The notes: generated by a model not told the origin, from the letters alone. 14,600 bases of DNA from CAZGUG01 sp964625335 (GCA_964625335.1 CAZVBE010000036.1:1-14600); one strand, 5' to 3'; shown: positions 1 through 8,590, counted from the stretch's first letter. A program made the numbers and translations.

Positions 1-43
1 GACTAGTTTATGTCAACCAATTGCTGGATTATCGACACAATCT

Positions 44-89
44 GACGGTTCTTTTGCTCCGCCAATTATATATAACAAAAAGAACCGTC
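44..89. repeat. Inverted repeat, REP-like element
   Basis: A perfect 12-bp inverted repeat, GACGGTTCTTTT (44-55) and AAAAGAACCGTC (78-89), surrounds an AT-rich 22-nt loop, just past the 3' end of engB. No T-run follows the stem in the minus direction, so it is not a classic intrinsic terminator for engB, although it could protect the mRNA 3' end. The GGGACGGTTCTTTT core resembles, from memory, dispersed repeats found near REP-type (Y1 family) transposases in Clostridia and other bacteria. No transposase is visible here. The hairpin is seen directly; the family assignment is inference. Confidence 0.55.
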
Positions 90-103
90 CCTATTGTTTT
101 TTG

Positions 104-700
104 TTACTGTTTTATGCAAAGCTCTGCAATCACTTCCCACAATTCTTCCCTTCCCTCGTTGGTAACCGAGGAATAGGGAACCAGCAGATCATCGCTTTCC
201 ATTCCTAAGGCATCTATAATCTCGTTAAAATGCTGTCTTCTTTTACTCCTTGATATCTTATCCGCCTTGGTGGCCAGTACTATTCCATGGAACCCCGCCT
301 GTTTTATCCAGTCAAAAAACATAACGTCAAGCTGCGACGGCCTGTGCCTGATATCCACCAGGTGTATTACACCGTTTAGGGTAGTCCGGGTGTTCAGATA
401 CTCGTCCATCATTTTACCCCATCTAAGCCGTTCGTTCTTGGATGTCCTGGCAAACCCGTAGCCGGGAAGGTCCACTATAAAGAATTCCCCGTTAACCCGG
501 TAAAAGTTTAAGGTTCTGGTTTTCCCCGGCTGTGAACTGGTGCGGGCTATCTTTTTTCTGTTAAGTGCGCTGTTTATCAGCGAGGACTTACCCACATTGG
601 AGCGGCCTCCAATCGCCACCTCCGGCAGACCTTCCGCGGGGTATTGCTTTCTGGACACTGCGCTTATTACCATTTCAATCTGCTTCAGTTTAATTTCCAT
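104..700 (-). CDS. engB: Ribosome biogenesis GTP-binding protein EngB/YsxC
   Basis: TRAFAC-class GTPase needed for late assembly of the large (50S) ribosomal subunit; it acts in the cytoplasm. The G1/P-loop GGRSNVGKSS is at residues 31-40, the G3 motif DLPG at 77-80 and the G4 motif TKAD at 144-147. The length of 198 residues is normal for the family. I chose the ATG at 700 because AAGGA lies 9 nt upstream. An ATG at 709 in the same frame overlaps the lonA TGA stop (ATGA) and could instead be used by translational coupling, adding three residues. It is the last gene of the lonB-lonA-engB unit. The lonA-ysxC junction is also known from Bacillus, so context and motifs agree. Confidence 0.97.
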   Translation of the reverse strand: MEIKLKQIEMVISAVSRKQYPAEGLPEVAIGGRSNVGKSSLINSALNRKKIARTSSQPGKTRTLNFYRVNGEFFIVDLPGYGFARTSKNERLRWGKMMDEYLNTRTTLNGVIHLVDIRHRPSQLDVMFFDWIKQAGFHGIVLATKADKISRSKRRQHFNEIIDALGMESDDLLVPYSSVTNEGREELWEVIAELCIKQ

Positions 701-705
701 ATCAA

Positions 706-3039
706 TCATTCCTTATCCCGGGCCAATGCATGCAAAAGCACCTTGTCCATATGGTCCGCAAGAACAAAATCTATCTTTTTCTTTACATTGGCGGGTATTT
801 CCTCCAGGTCCTTCTCGTTTTCCACAGGAATAATGATTTCCGAAATCCCTGCCCTGTTTGCCGCGAGGCATTTTTCCTTGATACCGCCCACCGGCAGAAT
901 TCTGCCCCTGAGGGTAATCTCTCCGGTCATTGCTATATCCTTTCGAACCGGTCTGCCCGAAAGGGCCGATATAACAGCCGTAGCCATTGATATGCCCGCC
1001 GAGGGCCCGTCCTTGGGGATAGCGCCTTCGGGTATGTGGATGTGTATATCCATATCTTTATAGAATTCAGCATCAATATCCAGCTCCGCTGCCCTGGACC
1101 TTATATAGCTGATGCCCGCCCGGGCGGACTCCTTCATAACATCGCCCAACTGCCCTGTAAGGACCAGCTTGCCGGTACCCCTCATCGTGGTTACCTCTAT
1201 CGAAAGGGTTTCGCCTCCGACGGGAGTCCATGCCAAACCCGTTGCTATGCCTATATCCACGCCTTCCTTTATTTTTTGGTATCTGTAACCGGGTATACCG
1301 AGGTATTTTCCCAGGTTGCTGCCTGTTACCCTCACGCCGGTTTTTTTATGCTCGACGATCTGCTTTGCCGCCTTCCTGCATATGTCGGCTATTCTCCGTT
1401 CAAGGTTCCTGACCCCGGCTTCCCGCGTATAGTAGTTGATTACATCCCTCACCGTTGCTTCGGATAAGGTTAAATTTTCACGGGTAAGCCCGTGCTCTTT
1501 GAGCTGTTTTGGAAGCAGGTACTTGAGGGCGATGTTTAGCTTTTCTTCCTCGGTATAGCTAGAAATATATATAACCTCCATCCTGTCCAAAAGCGGCCTG
1601 GGTATGGTATCGGTAGTGTTTGCCGTGGTTACGAATACCACCTTGGACAGGTCAAAGGGCACCTCCAGAAAATGGTCCCGGAAAGCATTGTTCTGCTCGG
1701 AATCCAGCACCTCCAGCATTGCCGAAGCGGGATCGCCCCTGAAGTCATTGCTCATCTTGTCAACCTCGTCCAGCAGGAATACCGGGTTTTTTGAACCCGC
1801 CTGCCGCATGGAATATATTATCCTGCCTGGGATAGCGCCCACATAGGTTCTTCTGTGGCCCCTTATCTCGGCTTCGTCCCTCACGCCGCCAAGGGACATA
1901 CGGACAAAATTCCTGTTAAGGGACCTGGCTATGGAACGGCCTATTGAGGTCTTGCCCACTCCGGGAGGCCCGACAAGGCATAGTATAGGCCCTTTCATTC
2001 CTACCGCCAGCTGCCTTATCGCAAGGTATTCGAGTATCCTCTCCTTAACCTTGACCAGTCCGTAATGGTCCTCCTCCAGAACATCCCTTGCATATTTCAG
2101 ATCCAGATTGTCCTCGGTTTCAGTTTTCCACGGAAGCTCGAGTATCCAGTCAAGATAACCCCTTATTACTCCTGTTTCAGCCGAACCCGGGGGCAGCTTC
2201 AAAAGTCTCTCTGCTTCCTTTATCATCTTTTCTTCAACTTCCTTGGTAAGCCCTGCCTTTTTTATTTTTTTCCTGTACTCTTCTACTTCAGACAGGACAC
2301 CCTCCTCTTCTCCTAGCTCTTTTTGTATCGCCTTAAGCTGCTCCTTCAGGTAGTACTCCCTCTGCATCTTGTCTATTTGTCGCTTTACCCTCAGGTTAAT
2401 TTTCTTTTCAACCTTTAATATATCAAGCTCCTTAATAAGTATGGTATGGAGTCTTTTAAGCCTTTCCAGGGGGTCAAAGGCTTCAAGTATCTGCTGCTTC
2501 TGGCTTATCTTGAGCGTAAGATTGGATACCACAGCGTCCGAAAACCGTGCGGGTTCCTCAATGTTGCCCACCGTCACAAGGGTATCCACCGCCGTCCTGT
2601 TGGTAAGCTTTACATATTCCTCAAAGCAGTCAAAAATCCCCCGCATAAGAGCTTCGGTTTCGGTATCCTTTGAAGCTTCCTCATGATCAATATACTCCTG
2701 TATTTCCACTTCAAAATAAGGCGTATCCTTTATTATGGCAGCTACTTTACCCCTGTTAATACCCTCCACCAGTACCCTTATGGTATCCCCGGGCAGCTTC
2801 AGAAGCTGTTTTATCCTGGAAACCGTACCTACCTGATAAAAGTCTTCGGCCGAGGGTTCGTCGGTAGCAGCATCCTTCTGGCTTACCAGAAATATAAGCT
2901 GGTCCTTTACCATTGCTTCTTCCAGAGCATTTACCGACTTGTCCCTTCCCACATCAAAATGGAGCATCATGTATGGAAAAACCGATATGCCTCTTAAAGG
3001 AAGGAGAGGTAAAACCCGGCTTTCTTTTGAGCGTTTCAT
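706..3039 (-). CDS. lonA: ATP-dependent protease LonA
   Basis: Cytosolic AAA+ serine protease that degrades misfolded and selected regulatory proteins. Domain order: N-terminal LAN substrate-binding domain (about residues 7-205), coiled region, AAA+ module with Walker A GPPGVGKT at about 357-364 and Walker B FLLDEVDK, then the proteolytic domain. The catalytic serine is in PKDGPSAG (about Ser680) and the lysine in GGIKEK (about Lys723). At 777 residues it is full length. The ATG at 3039 is preferred because GGGAG (3048-3052) lies 8 nt upstream; the GTG at 3048 overlaps that site. It follows lonB by about 70 bp and overlaps engB by 4 nt if engB starts at 709. I see no convincing separate promoter in the lonB-lonA spacer. 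Confidence 0.98.
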   Translation of the reverse strand: MKRSKESRVLPLLPLRGISVFPYMMLHFDVGRDKSVNALEEAMVKDQLIFLVSQKDAATDEPSAEDFYQVGTVSRIKQLLKLPGDTIRVLVEGINRGKVAAIIKDTPYFEVEIQEYIDHEEASKDTETEALMRGIFDCFEEYVKLTNRTAVDTLVTVGNIEEPARFSDAVVSNLTLKISQKQQILEAFDPLERLKRLHTILIKELDILKVEKKINLRVKRQIDKMQREYYLKEQLKAIQKELGEEEGVLSEVEEYRKKIKKAGLTKEVEEKMIKEAERLLKLPPGSAETGVIRGYLDWILELPWKTETEDNLDLKYARDVLEEDHYGLVKVKERILEYLAIRQLAVGMKGPILCLVGPPGVGKTSIGRSIARSLNRNFVRMSLGGVRDEAEIRGHRRTYVGAIPGRIIYSMRQAGSKNPVFLLDEVDKMSNDFRGDPASAMLEVLDSEQNNAFRDHFLEVPFDLSKVVFVTTANTTDTIPRPLLDRMEVIYISSYTEEEKLNIALKYLLPKQLKEHGLTRENLTLSEATVRDVINYYTREAGVRNLERRIADICRKAAKQIVEHKKTGVRVTGSNLGKYLGIPGYRYQKIKEGVDIGIATGLAWTPVGGETLSIEVTTMRGTGKLVLTGQLGDVMKESARAGISYIRSRAAELDIDAEFYKDMDIHIHIPEGAIPKDGPSAGISMATAVISALSGRPVRKDIAMTGEITLRGRILPVGGIKEKCLAANRAGISEIIIPVENEKDLEEIPANVKKKIDFVLADHMDKVLLHALARDKE

Positions 3040-3109
3040 GCCGATCACTCCCGCAAACTAATTAATATTAGTATATTTCCTTACTCTCTCCATATATCTG
3101 ACAACTACA

Positions 3110-4795
3110 TTATATAATAACTGTAGTAGTAGTTTTTTGCAACTTCCCATCACTTTCTTCCATTATAGCATACCCGATAACCTCTTCTATCCTTGAAACC
3201 CGCACAATTTCCAGGTCAAAATCCCTATAGGAGTCCTGCCAGTTTGCCTGTGGAATGAGTACCCTCCTGATTCCCGCCTGGCAGGCCGCTTCAAGCTTTA
3301 CCGGTACACCTCCCACCGGCTTTATCTCACCCCGTATGGATACTTCTCCGGTCATGGCCAGCATATTATCTATCGGCTTTTCGGTAATAGCTGAATAAAT
3401 GGCAGCAGCTATTGTGATGCCTGCCGAAGGGCCGTCTACCGGGATGCCACCGGGAAAGTTAATGTGTATGTCAAAATCCCTGGGGTCCACCCCTAAGAAT
3501 TTTCTTATCACTGTTATTACATTGTCAACCGAACCCTTCGCGGTGCTCCGTCTTTTAAATCGTGTGACACCGTTGCCGGTTTCCTCCTCATCCACTATAC
3601 CTGTAACTATAATTGTACCGCTGCCCCTGTCTACGGGTATTGCGGAGGCCTCAATATCAAGCAGCGCGCCGCTGTTTGCACCATGTACGGCAAGCCCGCT
3701 TACGCTTCCGACCTGGGGCAGTTCCTTTGGCCTGTTCTCCAGCCTGGGGGAATGATGCCCGCAGTTAACCACCCACTCTATATCAGTGGCGTCTATTTCC
3801 TTCCTGCCCTCGGTAATGCATACACCTCCCGCTATCTGTATCATATTTACCGCTTCCCTTCCGTTGGAAGCGTACTCGGCAATAAGTTCAGCGGCTTTGC
3901 CGGAAATTTTCAAACCGCTTTTTTGCGCCGCATTGACTGCAATTTTTTTGATATGCTCCCTGGTAAGAGGTTTAAAATATATCTCAATACACCTGGATCG
4001 CAGGGCAGGGGAAATTTCCTCCGCCGGCCGAGTTGTGGCGCCCACCAGGCGAAAATCCGCCGGCAGGCCGTTCTTGAATATTTCATGTATGTGAAGGGGT
4101 ATGTTGGAATCCTCAGAGTTATAGTATGCACTTTCCAGAAACACTCTTCTGTCCTCCAATACCTTTAACAGCTTATTCATCTGTATGTGATGCAGTTCCC
4201 CGATCTCGTCAATGAAAAGTATGCCGCCGTGGGCCCTTGTCACCGCTCCCGGCTTTGGCTGGGGTATGCCCGCCATACCCATTGCACCGGCTCCCTGGTA
4301 TATAGGATCATGCACAGAGCCCATAAGCGGATCGGCAATCCCCCTTTCATCAAACCTTACGGTTGTGGCGTCCACTTCCACGAAACCGGCTTTATGACCA
4401 AAGGGCGAAAGGGGGCTCTTTTTCGCTTCCTCCAGCACCAGTCTGGCCGCTGCGGTTTTCCCTATTCCCGGAGGACCGTATATTATAACATGCTGTGGAT
4501 TGGGACTGCACATGGCTGCCCGGAGGGCCCGGATACCATCATTCTGGCCTTCTATTTCACAAAAGTCAGAGGGCCTGGTTTTTTCAGACAACGGCTGTGT
4601 GAGCGACACCCTTCGCATTTTCTCCAGCTTTTCCATTTCCTTTTTGGATTCCTTTTCGATAGCGCCTTTATTTCCCTGCTGGTTTTTCAATAGATTTAAA
4701 AAATATAGTCCAATTACTACCGCAAAGAAGAACTGGACTAAAAAAATTATCTCCGACACCTGTATCCATAAGCCTCCCTTCCCCCTGCTATACAA
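3110..4795 (-). CDS. lonB: Membrane-associated ATP-dependent protease LonB
   Basis: LonB-type AAA+ protease of Firmicutes; in Bacillus subtilis the homologue is linked to forespore proteolysis. It lacks the large N-terminal LAN domain of LonA. A hydrophobic segment at about residues 15-35 suggests membrane attachment. Walker A GPPGIGKT is at 107-114 and Walker B is ILFIDEIGEL. The protease domain has catalytic Ser457 (PVDGPSAG) and Lys500 (GGVPVK), in 561-residue numbering. The start is uncertain: the listed start is a TTG at 4795 that directly follows an in-frame TAA and has no good ribosome binding site. A GTG at 4759 lies 13 nt after a strong GGGAGG, and an ATG 3 nt after that GGGAGG is out of frame. 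The gene lies between the clpX terminator and lonA. Confidence 0.95.
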   Translation of the reverse strand: MYSRGKGGLWIQVSEIIFLVQFFFAVVIGLYFLNLLKNQQGNKGAIEKESKKEMEKLEKMRRVSLTQPLSEKTRPSDFCEIEGQNDGIRALRAAMCSPNPQHVIIYGPPGIGKTAAARLVLEEAKKSPLSPFGHKAGFVEVDATTVRFDERGIADPLMGSVHDPIYQGAGAMGMAGIPQPKPGAVTRAHGGILFIDEIGELHHIQMNKLLKVLEDRRVFLESAYYNSEDSNIPLHIHEIFKNGLPADFRLVGATTRPAEEISPALRSRCIEIYFKPLTREHIKKIAVNAAQKSGLKISGKAAELIAEYASNGREAVNMIQIAGGVCITEGRKEIDATDIEWVVNCGHHSPRLENRPKELPQVGSVSGLAVHGANSGALLDIEASAIPVDRGSGTIIVTGIVDEEETGNGVTRFKRRSTAKGSVDNVITVIRKFLGVDPRDFDIHINFPGGIPVDGPSAGITIAAAIYSAITEKPIDNMLAMTGEVSIRGEIKPVGGVPVKLEAACQAGIRRVLIPQANWQDSYRDFDLEIVRVSRIEEVIGYAIMEESDGKLQKTTTTVII

Positions 4796-4909
4796 TTATT
4801 ATTTGCATACACGGTTTTTTTAGCATGCTATAAGGCAAGGCATTATTGGGATTTCGGGCAGGATATGGATGCAGACACGGGTATCAAACATAAGGAACGG
4901 TTCAGCACG

Positions 4910-4940
4910 AAAAAACACCTCCGGTTAATTCCCGGAGGTG
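4910..4940 (-). terminator. Intrinsic terminator after clpX
   Basis: On the minus strand a 9-bp GC-rich stem, CACCTCCGG with CCGGAGGTG, has a 7-nt loop and is followed by six T. It begins 15 nt after the clpX stop codon. It should end most tig-clpP-clpX transcripts, so lonB-lonA-engB would depend on readthrough or on a promoter between 4796 and 4910 that I could not identify with confidence. Confidence 0.92.
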
Positions 4941-4955
4941 CTATTATTTGCTTTT

Positions 4956-6254
4956 TTATGCGGTTTCATCGGTTTTACTGGTGGTCCGCCTGTTCGACTT
5001 TTGCTTTGGTTTCTTCTTGCGGGCAGGGTCCACAAACACCAGCGTAGGCTCGTTATCGTTCTCTATGGTTTCTTTGGTCACCACGCATTTTTCAACATCT
5101 TCCCTGGAAGGTATCTCGTACATAACATTTCTCATAATACCCTCCAGTATCGACCTTAGCCCCCTGGCACCGGTTTTTCTTTCAATGGCCCGCTGGGCTA
5201 TTACCTCCAGTGCTTCCTTTTCAAAATCCAGCTCCACGTCGTCCAGCTTAAACAGCTTTTCATACTGTTTGACCAGCGAATTCTTTGGCTGTGTCAGTAT
5301 GGATACAAGGTCCGAGCTGCTAAGGGGATCCAGGGTAACTATAACCGGCACCCTGCCCACAAACTCGGGAATAAGACCGTACTTGAGCAGGTCCTCGGGC
5401 AGTATTTTCCTGAGAATTTCACCAATATTCATATCACCTTTGCCCTTAATATCCGCACCGAAGCCAATGGACTTCTGGCCTACTCTCTTTTGTATCAGTT
5501 TCTCGAGACCGTCAAAGGCGCCGCCGCAGATAAACAGCACATTGGTTGTGTCAATCTGTATAAACTCCTGGTGGGGGTGTTTCCTGCCCCCTTGCGGAGG
5601 AACGCTGGCAACCGTACCTTCGAGTATTTTCAGCAGTGCCTGCTGCACTCCCTCGCCACTGACATCGCGGGTGATTGAAGGGTTTTCCGACTTCCTTGCA
5701 ATCTTGTCAATCTCGTCAATATATATTATCCCCTTCTCGGCCCTTTCTATATCAAAATCCGCCGCCTGTATAAGCTTTAAGAGTATGTTTTCCACATCTT
5801 CTCCCACATACCCCGCCTCGGTGAGGGATGTGGCATCAGCGATGGCAAAGGGCACATTCAACATCCTGGCCAGCGTCTGCGCCAGCAGTGTTTTGCCCGA
5901 ACCGGTGGGCCCAACTAGGATAATATTGCTCTTCTGGAGTTCAACGTCATCGTCCTTGTTTTCTTTGTTTATTCTCTTATAATGGTTGTATACCGCCACC
6001 GCCATGGATTTCTTGGCTTCATTCTGGCCTATCACATATTGGTCCAGAAAATCCTTGATCTCCTTAGGCTTGGGTATATCCTTCAGCACCTCATCCAGAT
6101 CCTCTTCGAATTCCTCTTCGATTATTTCCTGGCACAGGTCAATACACTCATCGCATATATAAACCCCCGGACCTGCAATAAGCCTTTTTACCTGTTCCTG
6201 GTTTTTACCGCAAAAAGAACACCTGAGCTGCTTTTTGTCGTCAAACCTGGTCAT
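4956..6254 (-). CDS. clpX: ATP-dependent Clp protease ATP-binding subunit ClpX
   Basis: AAA+ unfoldase that selects substrates and feeds them into the ClpP chamber. The N-terminal zinc-binding domain has Cys12, Cys15, Cys34 and Cys37. Walker A GPTGSGKT is at 115-122 and Walker B IIYIDEID at 176-183. The pore-associated RKH loop is at 224-226, and the ClpP-docking IGF tripeptide at 263-265, so it should pair with the ClpP encoded next door. The length of 432 residues and the basic C-terminal tail are ordinary. GAGAGGTG lies 5 nt before the ATG. The gene starts 24 nt after the clpP stop and ends just before a strong terminator. Confidence 0.98.
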   Translation of the reverse strand: MTRFDDKKQLRCSFCGKNQEQVKRLIAGPGVYICDECIDLCQEIIEEEFEEDLDEVLKDIPKPKEIKDFLDQYVIGQNEAKKSMAVAVYNHYKRINKENKDDDVELQKSNIILVGPTGSGKTLLAQTLARMLNVPFAIADATSLTEAGYVGEDVENILLKLIQAADFDIERAEKGIIYIDEIDKIARKSENPSITRDVSGEGVQQALLKILEGTVASVPPQGGRKHPHQEFIQIDTTNVLFICGGAFDGLEKLIQKRVGQKSIGFGADIKGKGDMNIGEILRKILPEDLLKYGLIPEFVGRVPVIVTLDPLSSSDLVSILTQPKNSLVKQYEKLFKLDDVELDFEKEALEVIAQRAIERKTGARGLRSILEGIMRNVMYEIPSREDVEKCVVTKETIENDNEPTLVFVDPARKKKPKQKSNRRTTSKTDETA

Positions 6255-6278
6255 TATTTCACCTCTCCCAATGTGTTA

Positions 6279-6860
6279 TCACCTTGAAGTAATAACCTTG
6301 TCTATCAAACCATATTTCAATGCTTCGTCGGATGTCATGAAGAAATCCCTGTCGGTGTCCTTTTCAATTTTTTCCAAAGGCTGCCCGGTTTTTTCGCTTA
6401 ATATCTTGTTGAGGCTGTCTTTCAGCTTTATAATCCTTTCGGCATGTATCTTTATTTCCACCGCCTGCCCCCGGGTGCCGCCTATCGGCTGGTGAATCAT
6501 TATTTCACTGTGAGGAAGGGCAAACCTTTTGCCCTTGGCTCCCGCAGCCAGTAGAAAAGCTCCCATGGAAGCGGCCATACCCACGCAGATTGTGGACACA
6601 TCCGATTTAATATACTGCATTGTATCGTAAATAGCCAAACCTGCGGATATCGAGCCCCCCGGGCTGTTTAAATAAAGGTGTATATCCTTATCCGGGTCTT
6701 CGGATTCAAGGAACAAAAGCTGTGCTACCACAAGGCTGGCAGTTATATCATTAACTTCATCGCCTAAAAATATTATTCTGTCCTTTAAAAGTCTCGAATA
6801 GATGTCGTAGGACCTTTCGCCGCGGCTGGTCTGTTCTACAACAATCGGTACAAGTGACAT
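6279..6860 (-). CDS. clpP: ATP-dependent Clp protease proteolytic subunit ClpP
   Basis: Serine peptidase that forms the tetradecameric chamber of the ClpXP protease. The catalytic triad is intact: Ser98 in GMAASMG, His123 in MIHQP and Asp172 in DTDRD. The length of 193 residues is typical. I place the start at the ATG at 6860, giving MSLVPIVVEQ, because GGGAGGT lies about 8 nt upstream; an in-frame ATG at 6881 lies upstream of that site and is unlikely. The gene begins 25 nt after the tig stop, which points to one transcript with trigger factor. Having clpP between tig and clpX matches clostridial gene order; in Bacillus clpP is elsewhere. Confidence 0.98.
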   Translation of the reverse strand: MSLVPIVVEQTSRGERSYDIYSRLLKDRIIFLGDEVNDITASLVVAQLLFLESEDPDKDIHLYLNSPGGSISAGLAIYDTMQYIKSDVSTICVGMAASMGAFLLAAGAKGKRFALPHSEIMIHQPIGGTRGQAVEIKIHAERIIKLKDSLNKILSEKTGQPLEKIEKDTDRDFFMTSDEALKYGLIDKVITSR

Positions 6861-6885
6861 TTCAATAAACCTCCCTGACATTTGA

Positions 6886-8175
6886 TTATTTTATATCAGA
6901 CCTTTCAACCAACAGGTCTATGGTTTTCCTTATTATTATACTATCTTTGATATAGTTTAGTTCATCTTCGCCGAGGGACTTTTTGAACTTCCCGATGTCT
7001 TCCTGTTTATACTGTTTGGCCAGTTTTTCTATCTCCTGGTCTAATTCTTCCTCTGTCTCGGTAATTCCTTCCGTCTTTGCAACTTTTTCTAAGGTAAGCT
7101 GTGTTTTTACCCTTTCCTCGGCATCCTTGGCGAGATTGTTCCGGAGGTCCTCTGCTGAATTACCCATATGGTTAAGATAGTCCTCCAGCCTCAGACCCTG
7201 GTACATGAGCTGCATTTCGAAATCCCTTACCATTGCGTCTATCTGTTTTTCCTTCATTACATCCGGTATATCAACCTCGGACAGAGCGGTTACTTTTTTG
7301 ATGACTTCGTTCTCAAGCTCGTTTTTAGTACGCTGCTCTGATTTTTCCTCCAGCTTTGTACGGATATCCTTTTTCAGCTCGTCGAGGGTGTCGAATTCGC
7401 TTACGTCCTTGGCAAATTCGTCATCCAGGACCGGCAGTTCCTTTTCCTTTATCTCCTTCACGTCCACATGAAACTCAGCCTCTTTACCCGCCAACTGCTC
7501 GGCATGGTAATCCTCCGGGAAATTGACCTTAACCGTAACGCTGTCTCCTACCTTTGCGCCGGCAAGCTGGTCTTCAAAGCCCTCGATAAAACGTCCGGAG
7601 CCAATAACCAGAGACTGGTTTTCCGCAGTGCCGCCTTCGAACTGCTCTTCTCCAACAAAACCCTTATAATCGATTATAACCATATCATCCTTTTTCGCGG
7701 GCCTTTCTTCAACCGTTATCATTCTTGCGCCGGATTCCCGCATGCTGTCCAGTTCTTTTTGCACATCCTCATCGGTAACAGGATATTCCCTTTTCTCTGC
7801 TTCTATTCCATTATAATCGCCCAAAACCACTTCGGGTTTAACTGTGACAACAGCTTTGAATATGAAGGGTTTTCCCTTTTCTATCTGGACTATGTCTATT
7901 TCGGGTTTGTCCACCGGCTGTAGGTTGTGCTCCTCCACAGCGGCCTCATAGGCATCAGGGCACACCTCGTTTATTGCATCCTCGTAAAAAATGCCCTCGC
8001 CGTAATGCCTTTCTATAATAAACCTTGGTGCCTTGCCCTTTCTGAAACCGGGTATGCTAAATCTGCCTGCATTTTTTTTGTAGGCTTTGTTAACGCCCCG
8101 CTCAAACTGCTCCTCACTTACTTCTATTTCCAGGGCAGCTGTATTGTTTTCTATTTTCTCCACTTTCGAACCCAT
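6886..8175 (-). CDS. tig: Trigger factor (ribosome-associated chaperone and prolyl isomerase)
   Basis: Chaperone that binds the ribosome exit tunnel and folds nascent chains. The N-terminal ribosome-docking signature GFRKGKAP is at residues 43-50. An FKBP-type peptidyl-prolyl isomerase domain follows at about 155-245 (VIIDYKGFVG to EFHVDVKEI), then the long helical C-terminal arms. The length of 429 residues is normal. AAGGAGGAG ends 5 nt before the ATG, a very strong site. It heads the tig-clpP-clpX unit and has its own promoter at 8247-8275, so chaperone and protease are made together. Confidence 0.98.
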   Translation of the reverse strand: MGSKVEKIENNTAALEIEVSEEQFERGVNKAYKKNAGRFSIPGFRKGKAPRFIIERHYGEGIFYEDAINEVCPDAYEAAVEEHNLQPVDKPEIDIVQIEKGKPFIFKAVVTVKPEVVLGDYNGIEAEKREYPVTDEDVQKELDSMRESGARMITVEERPAKKDDMVIIDYKGFVGEEQFEGGTAENQSLVIGSGRFIEGFEDQLAGAKVGDSVTVKVNFPEDYHAEQLAGKEAEFHVDVKEIKEKELPVLDDEFAKDVSEFDTLDELKKDIRTKLEEKSEQRTKNELENEVIKKVTALSEVDIPDVMKEKQIDAMVRDFEMQLMYQGLRLEDYLNHMGNSAEDLRNNLAKDAEERVKTQLTLEKVAKTEGITETEEELDQEIEKLAKQYKQEDIGKFKKSLGEDELNYIKDSIIIRKTIDLLVERSDIK

Positions 8176-8246
8176 ATATGCTCCTCCTTGTTCGCATTAA
8201 ATGATTATATGTACAGGGCTTTGTTTATGCCCGATTTGACTAAGAC

Positions 8247-8275
8247 ATTATAACATAACAACAAATTTATAACAA
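8247..8275 (-). promoter_or_regulatory. Promoter of tig-clpP-clpX
   Basis: Minus-strand -35 TTGTTA (8270-8275), a 17-nt spacer and a perfect -10 TATAAT (8247-8252), preceded by TG in the extended -10 position. Transcription would start near 8240, leaving a leader of about 65 nt that includes a short GGGC/GCCC hairpin. It sits between the tRNA terminator and tig. This is a housekeeping-type site; I see no clear heat-shock operator. Confidence 0.75.
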
Positions 8276-8283
8276 GCAAACGC

Positions 8284-8307
8284 AAAAAACAGACCTGTCC
8301 AGATCTG
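8284..8307 (-). terminator. Intrinsic terminator of tRNA-Gly
   Basis: On the minus strand a 7-bp stem, CAGATCT with AGGTCTG (one G-T pair), closes a GGAC loop and is followed by six T. It begins about 10 nt after the tRNA CCA end and insulates the tRNA from the tig promoter. Confidence 0.88.
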
Positions 8308-8316
8308 CTTTTTCTG

Positions 8317-8391
8317 TGGAGCGGAAGACGGGATTCGGACCCGCGACTTTCGCCTTGGCAAGGCGACGCTCTACCACTGAGCTACTCCCGC
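8317..8391 (-). tRNA. tRNA-Gly (anticodon GCC)
   Basis: A 75-nt cloverleaf can be folded by hand. The acceptor stem is GCGGGAG with CTTCCGC (one G-T pair). The D-arm is GAGC-type (AGCTCAGTGGTAGAGC). The anticodon loop CTTGCCAAG carries anticodon GCC, and the T-arm contains GGTCCGAATCC. The 3' CCA is encoded after a T discriminator. The gene is flanked by its own promoter and terminator, so it appears to be a single-gene unit. Confidence 0.97.
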
Positions 8392-8423
8392 ATATTGACC
8401 CATCAAGGCGGGCTACATAAAGT

Positions 8424-8452
8424 ATATTAGCATATTTCCAAAAGCATTGCAA
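8424..8452 (-). promoter_or_regulatory. Promoter of tRNA-Gly
   Basis: Minus-strand -35 TTGCAA (8447-8452), a 17-nt spacer and -10 TAATAT (8424-8429) with an upstream TGC extended element. Transcription would start near 8417, about 26 nt before the mature tRNA 5' end. Confidence 0.65.
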
Positions 8453-8542
8453 CAGTAAAAACCTTCCCAACATCTGTCCCGCATACTCTCCTATCCATCT
8501 GTAAATGCCGGCTTGCTTTGCACCTTATATTTCTTTTTCCGT

Positions 8543-8582
8543 ATGAATCGGTCAGCCCTTTGAAAGGAACCGACCGATTCAT
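8543..8582. terminator. Long inverted repeat after the DUF1540 gene, possible terminator
   Basis: An 11-bp perfect inverted repeat, ATGAATCGGTC (8543-8553) with GACCGATTCAT (8572-8582), has a small inner CCTT/AAGG stem in its loop. It begins 8 nt beyond the DUF1540 stop codon, where a terminator would be expected. The minus-strand side lacks a T-run (it reads ACGGAAAAAG), so it may be a weak or factor-assisted terminator or a 3'-end stabiliser. Confidence 0.45.
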
Positions 8583-8590
8583 TTATTGTA

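Noticed and set aside
4948..5982. 344-codon plus-strand frame opposite clpX.
   Set aside because: It is serine-rich antisense shadow of a well-conserved gene, with no ribosome binding site or recognisable motif.
8235..8241. AGTCAAA on the minus strand upstream of tig as a CtsR heat-shock operator.
   Set aside because: Only one heptad half-site is present; CtsR needs a direct repeat with 3-nt spacing.
8267..8473. 68-codon minus-strand frame over the tRNA region.
   Set aside because: It is a translation of the tRNA-Gly gene and its flanks, a common spurious call.
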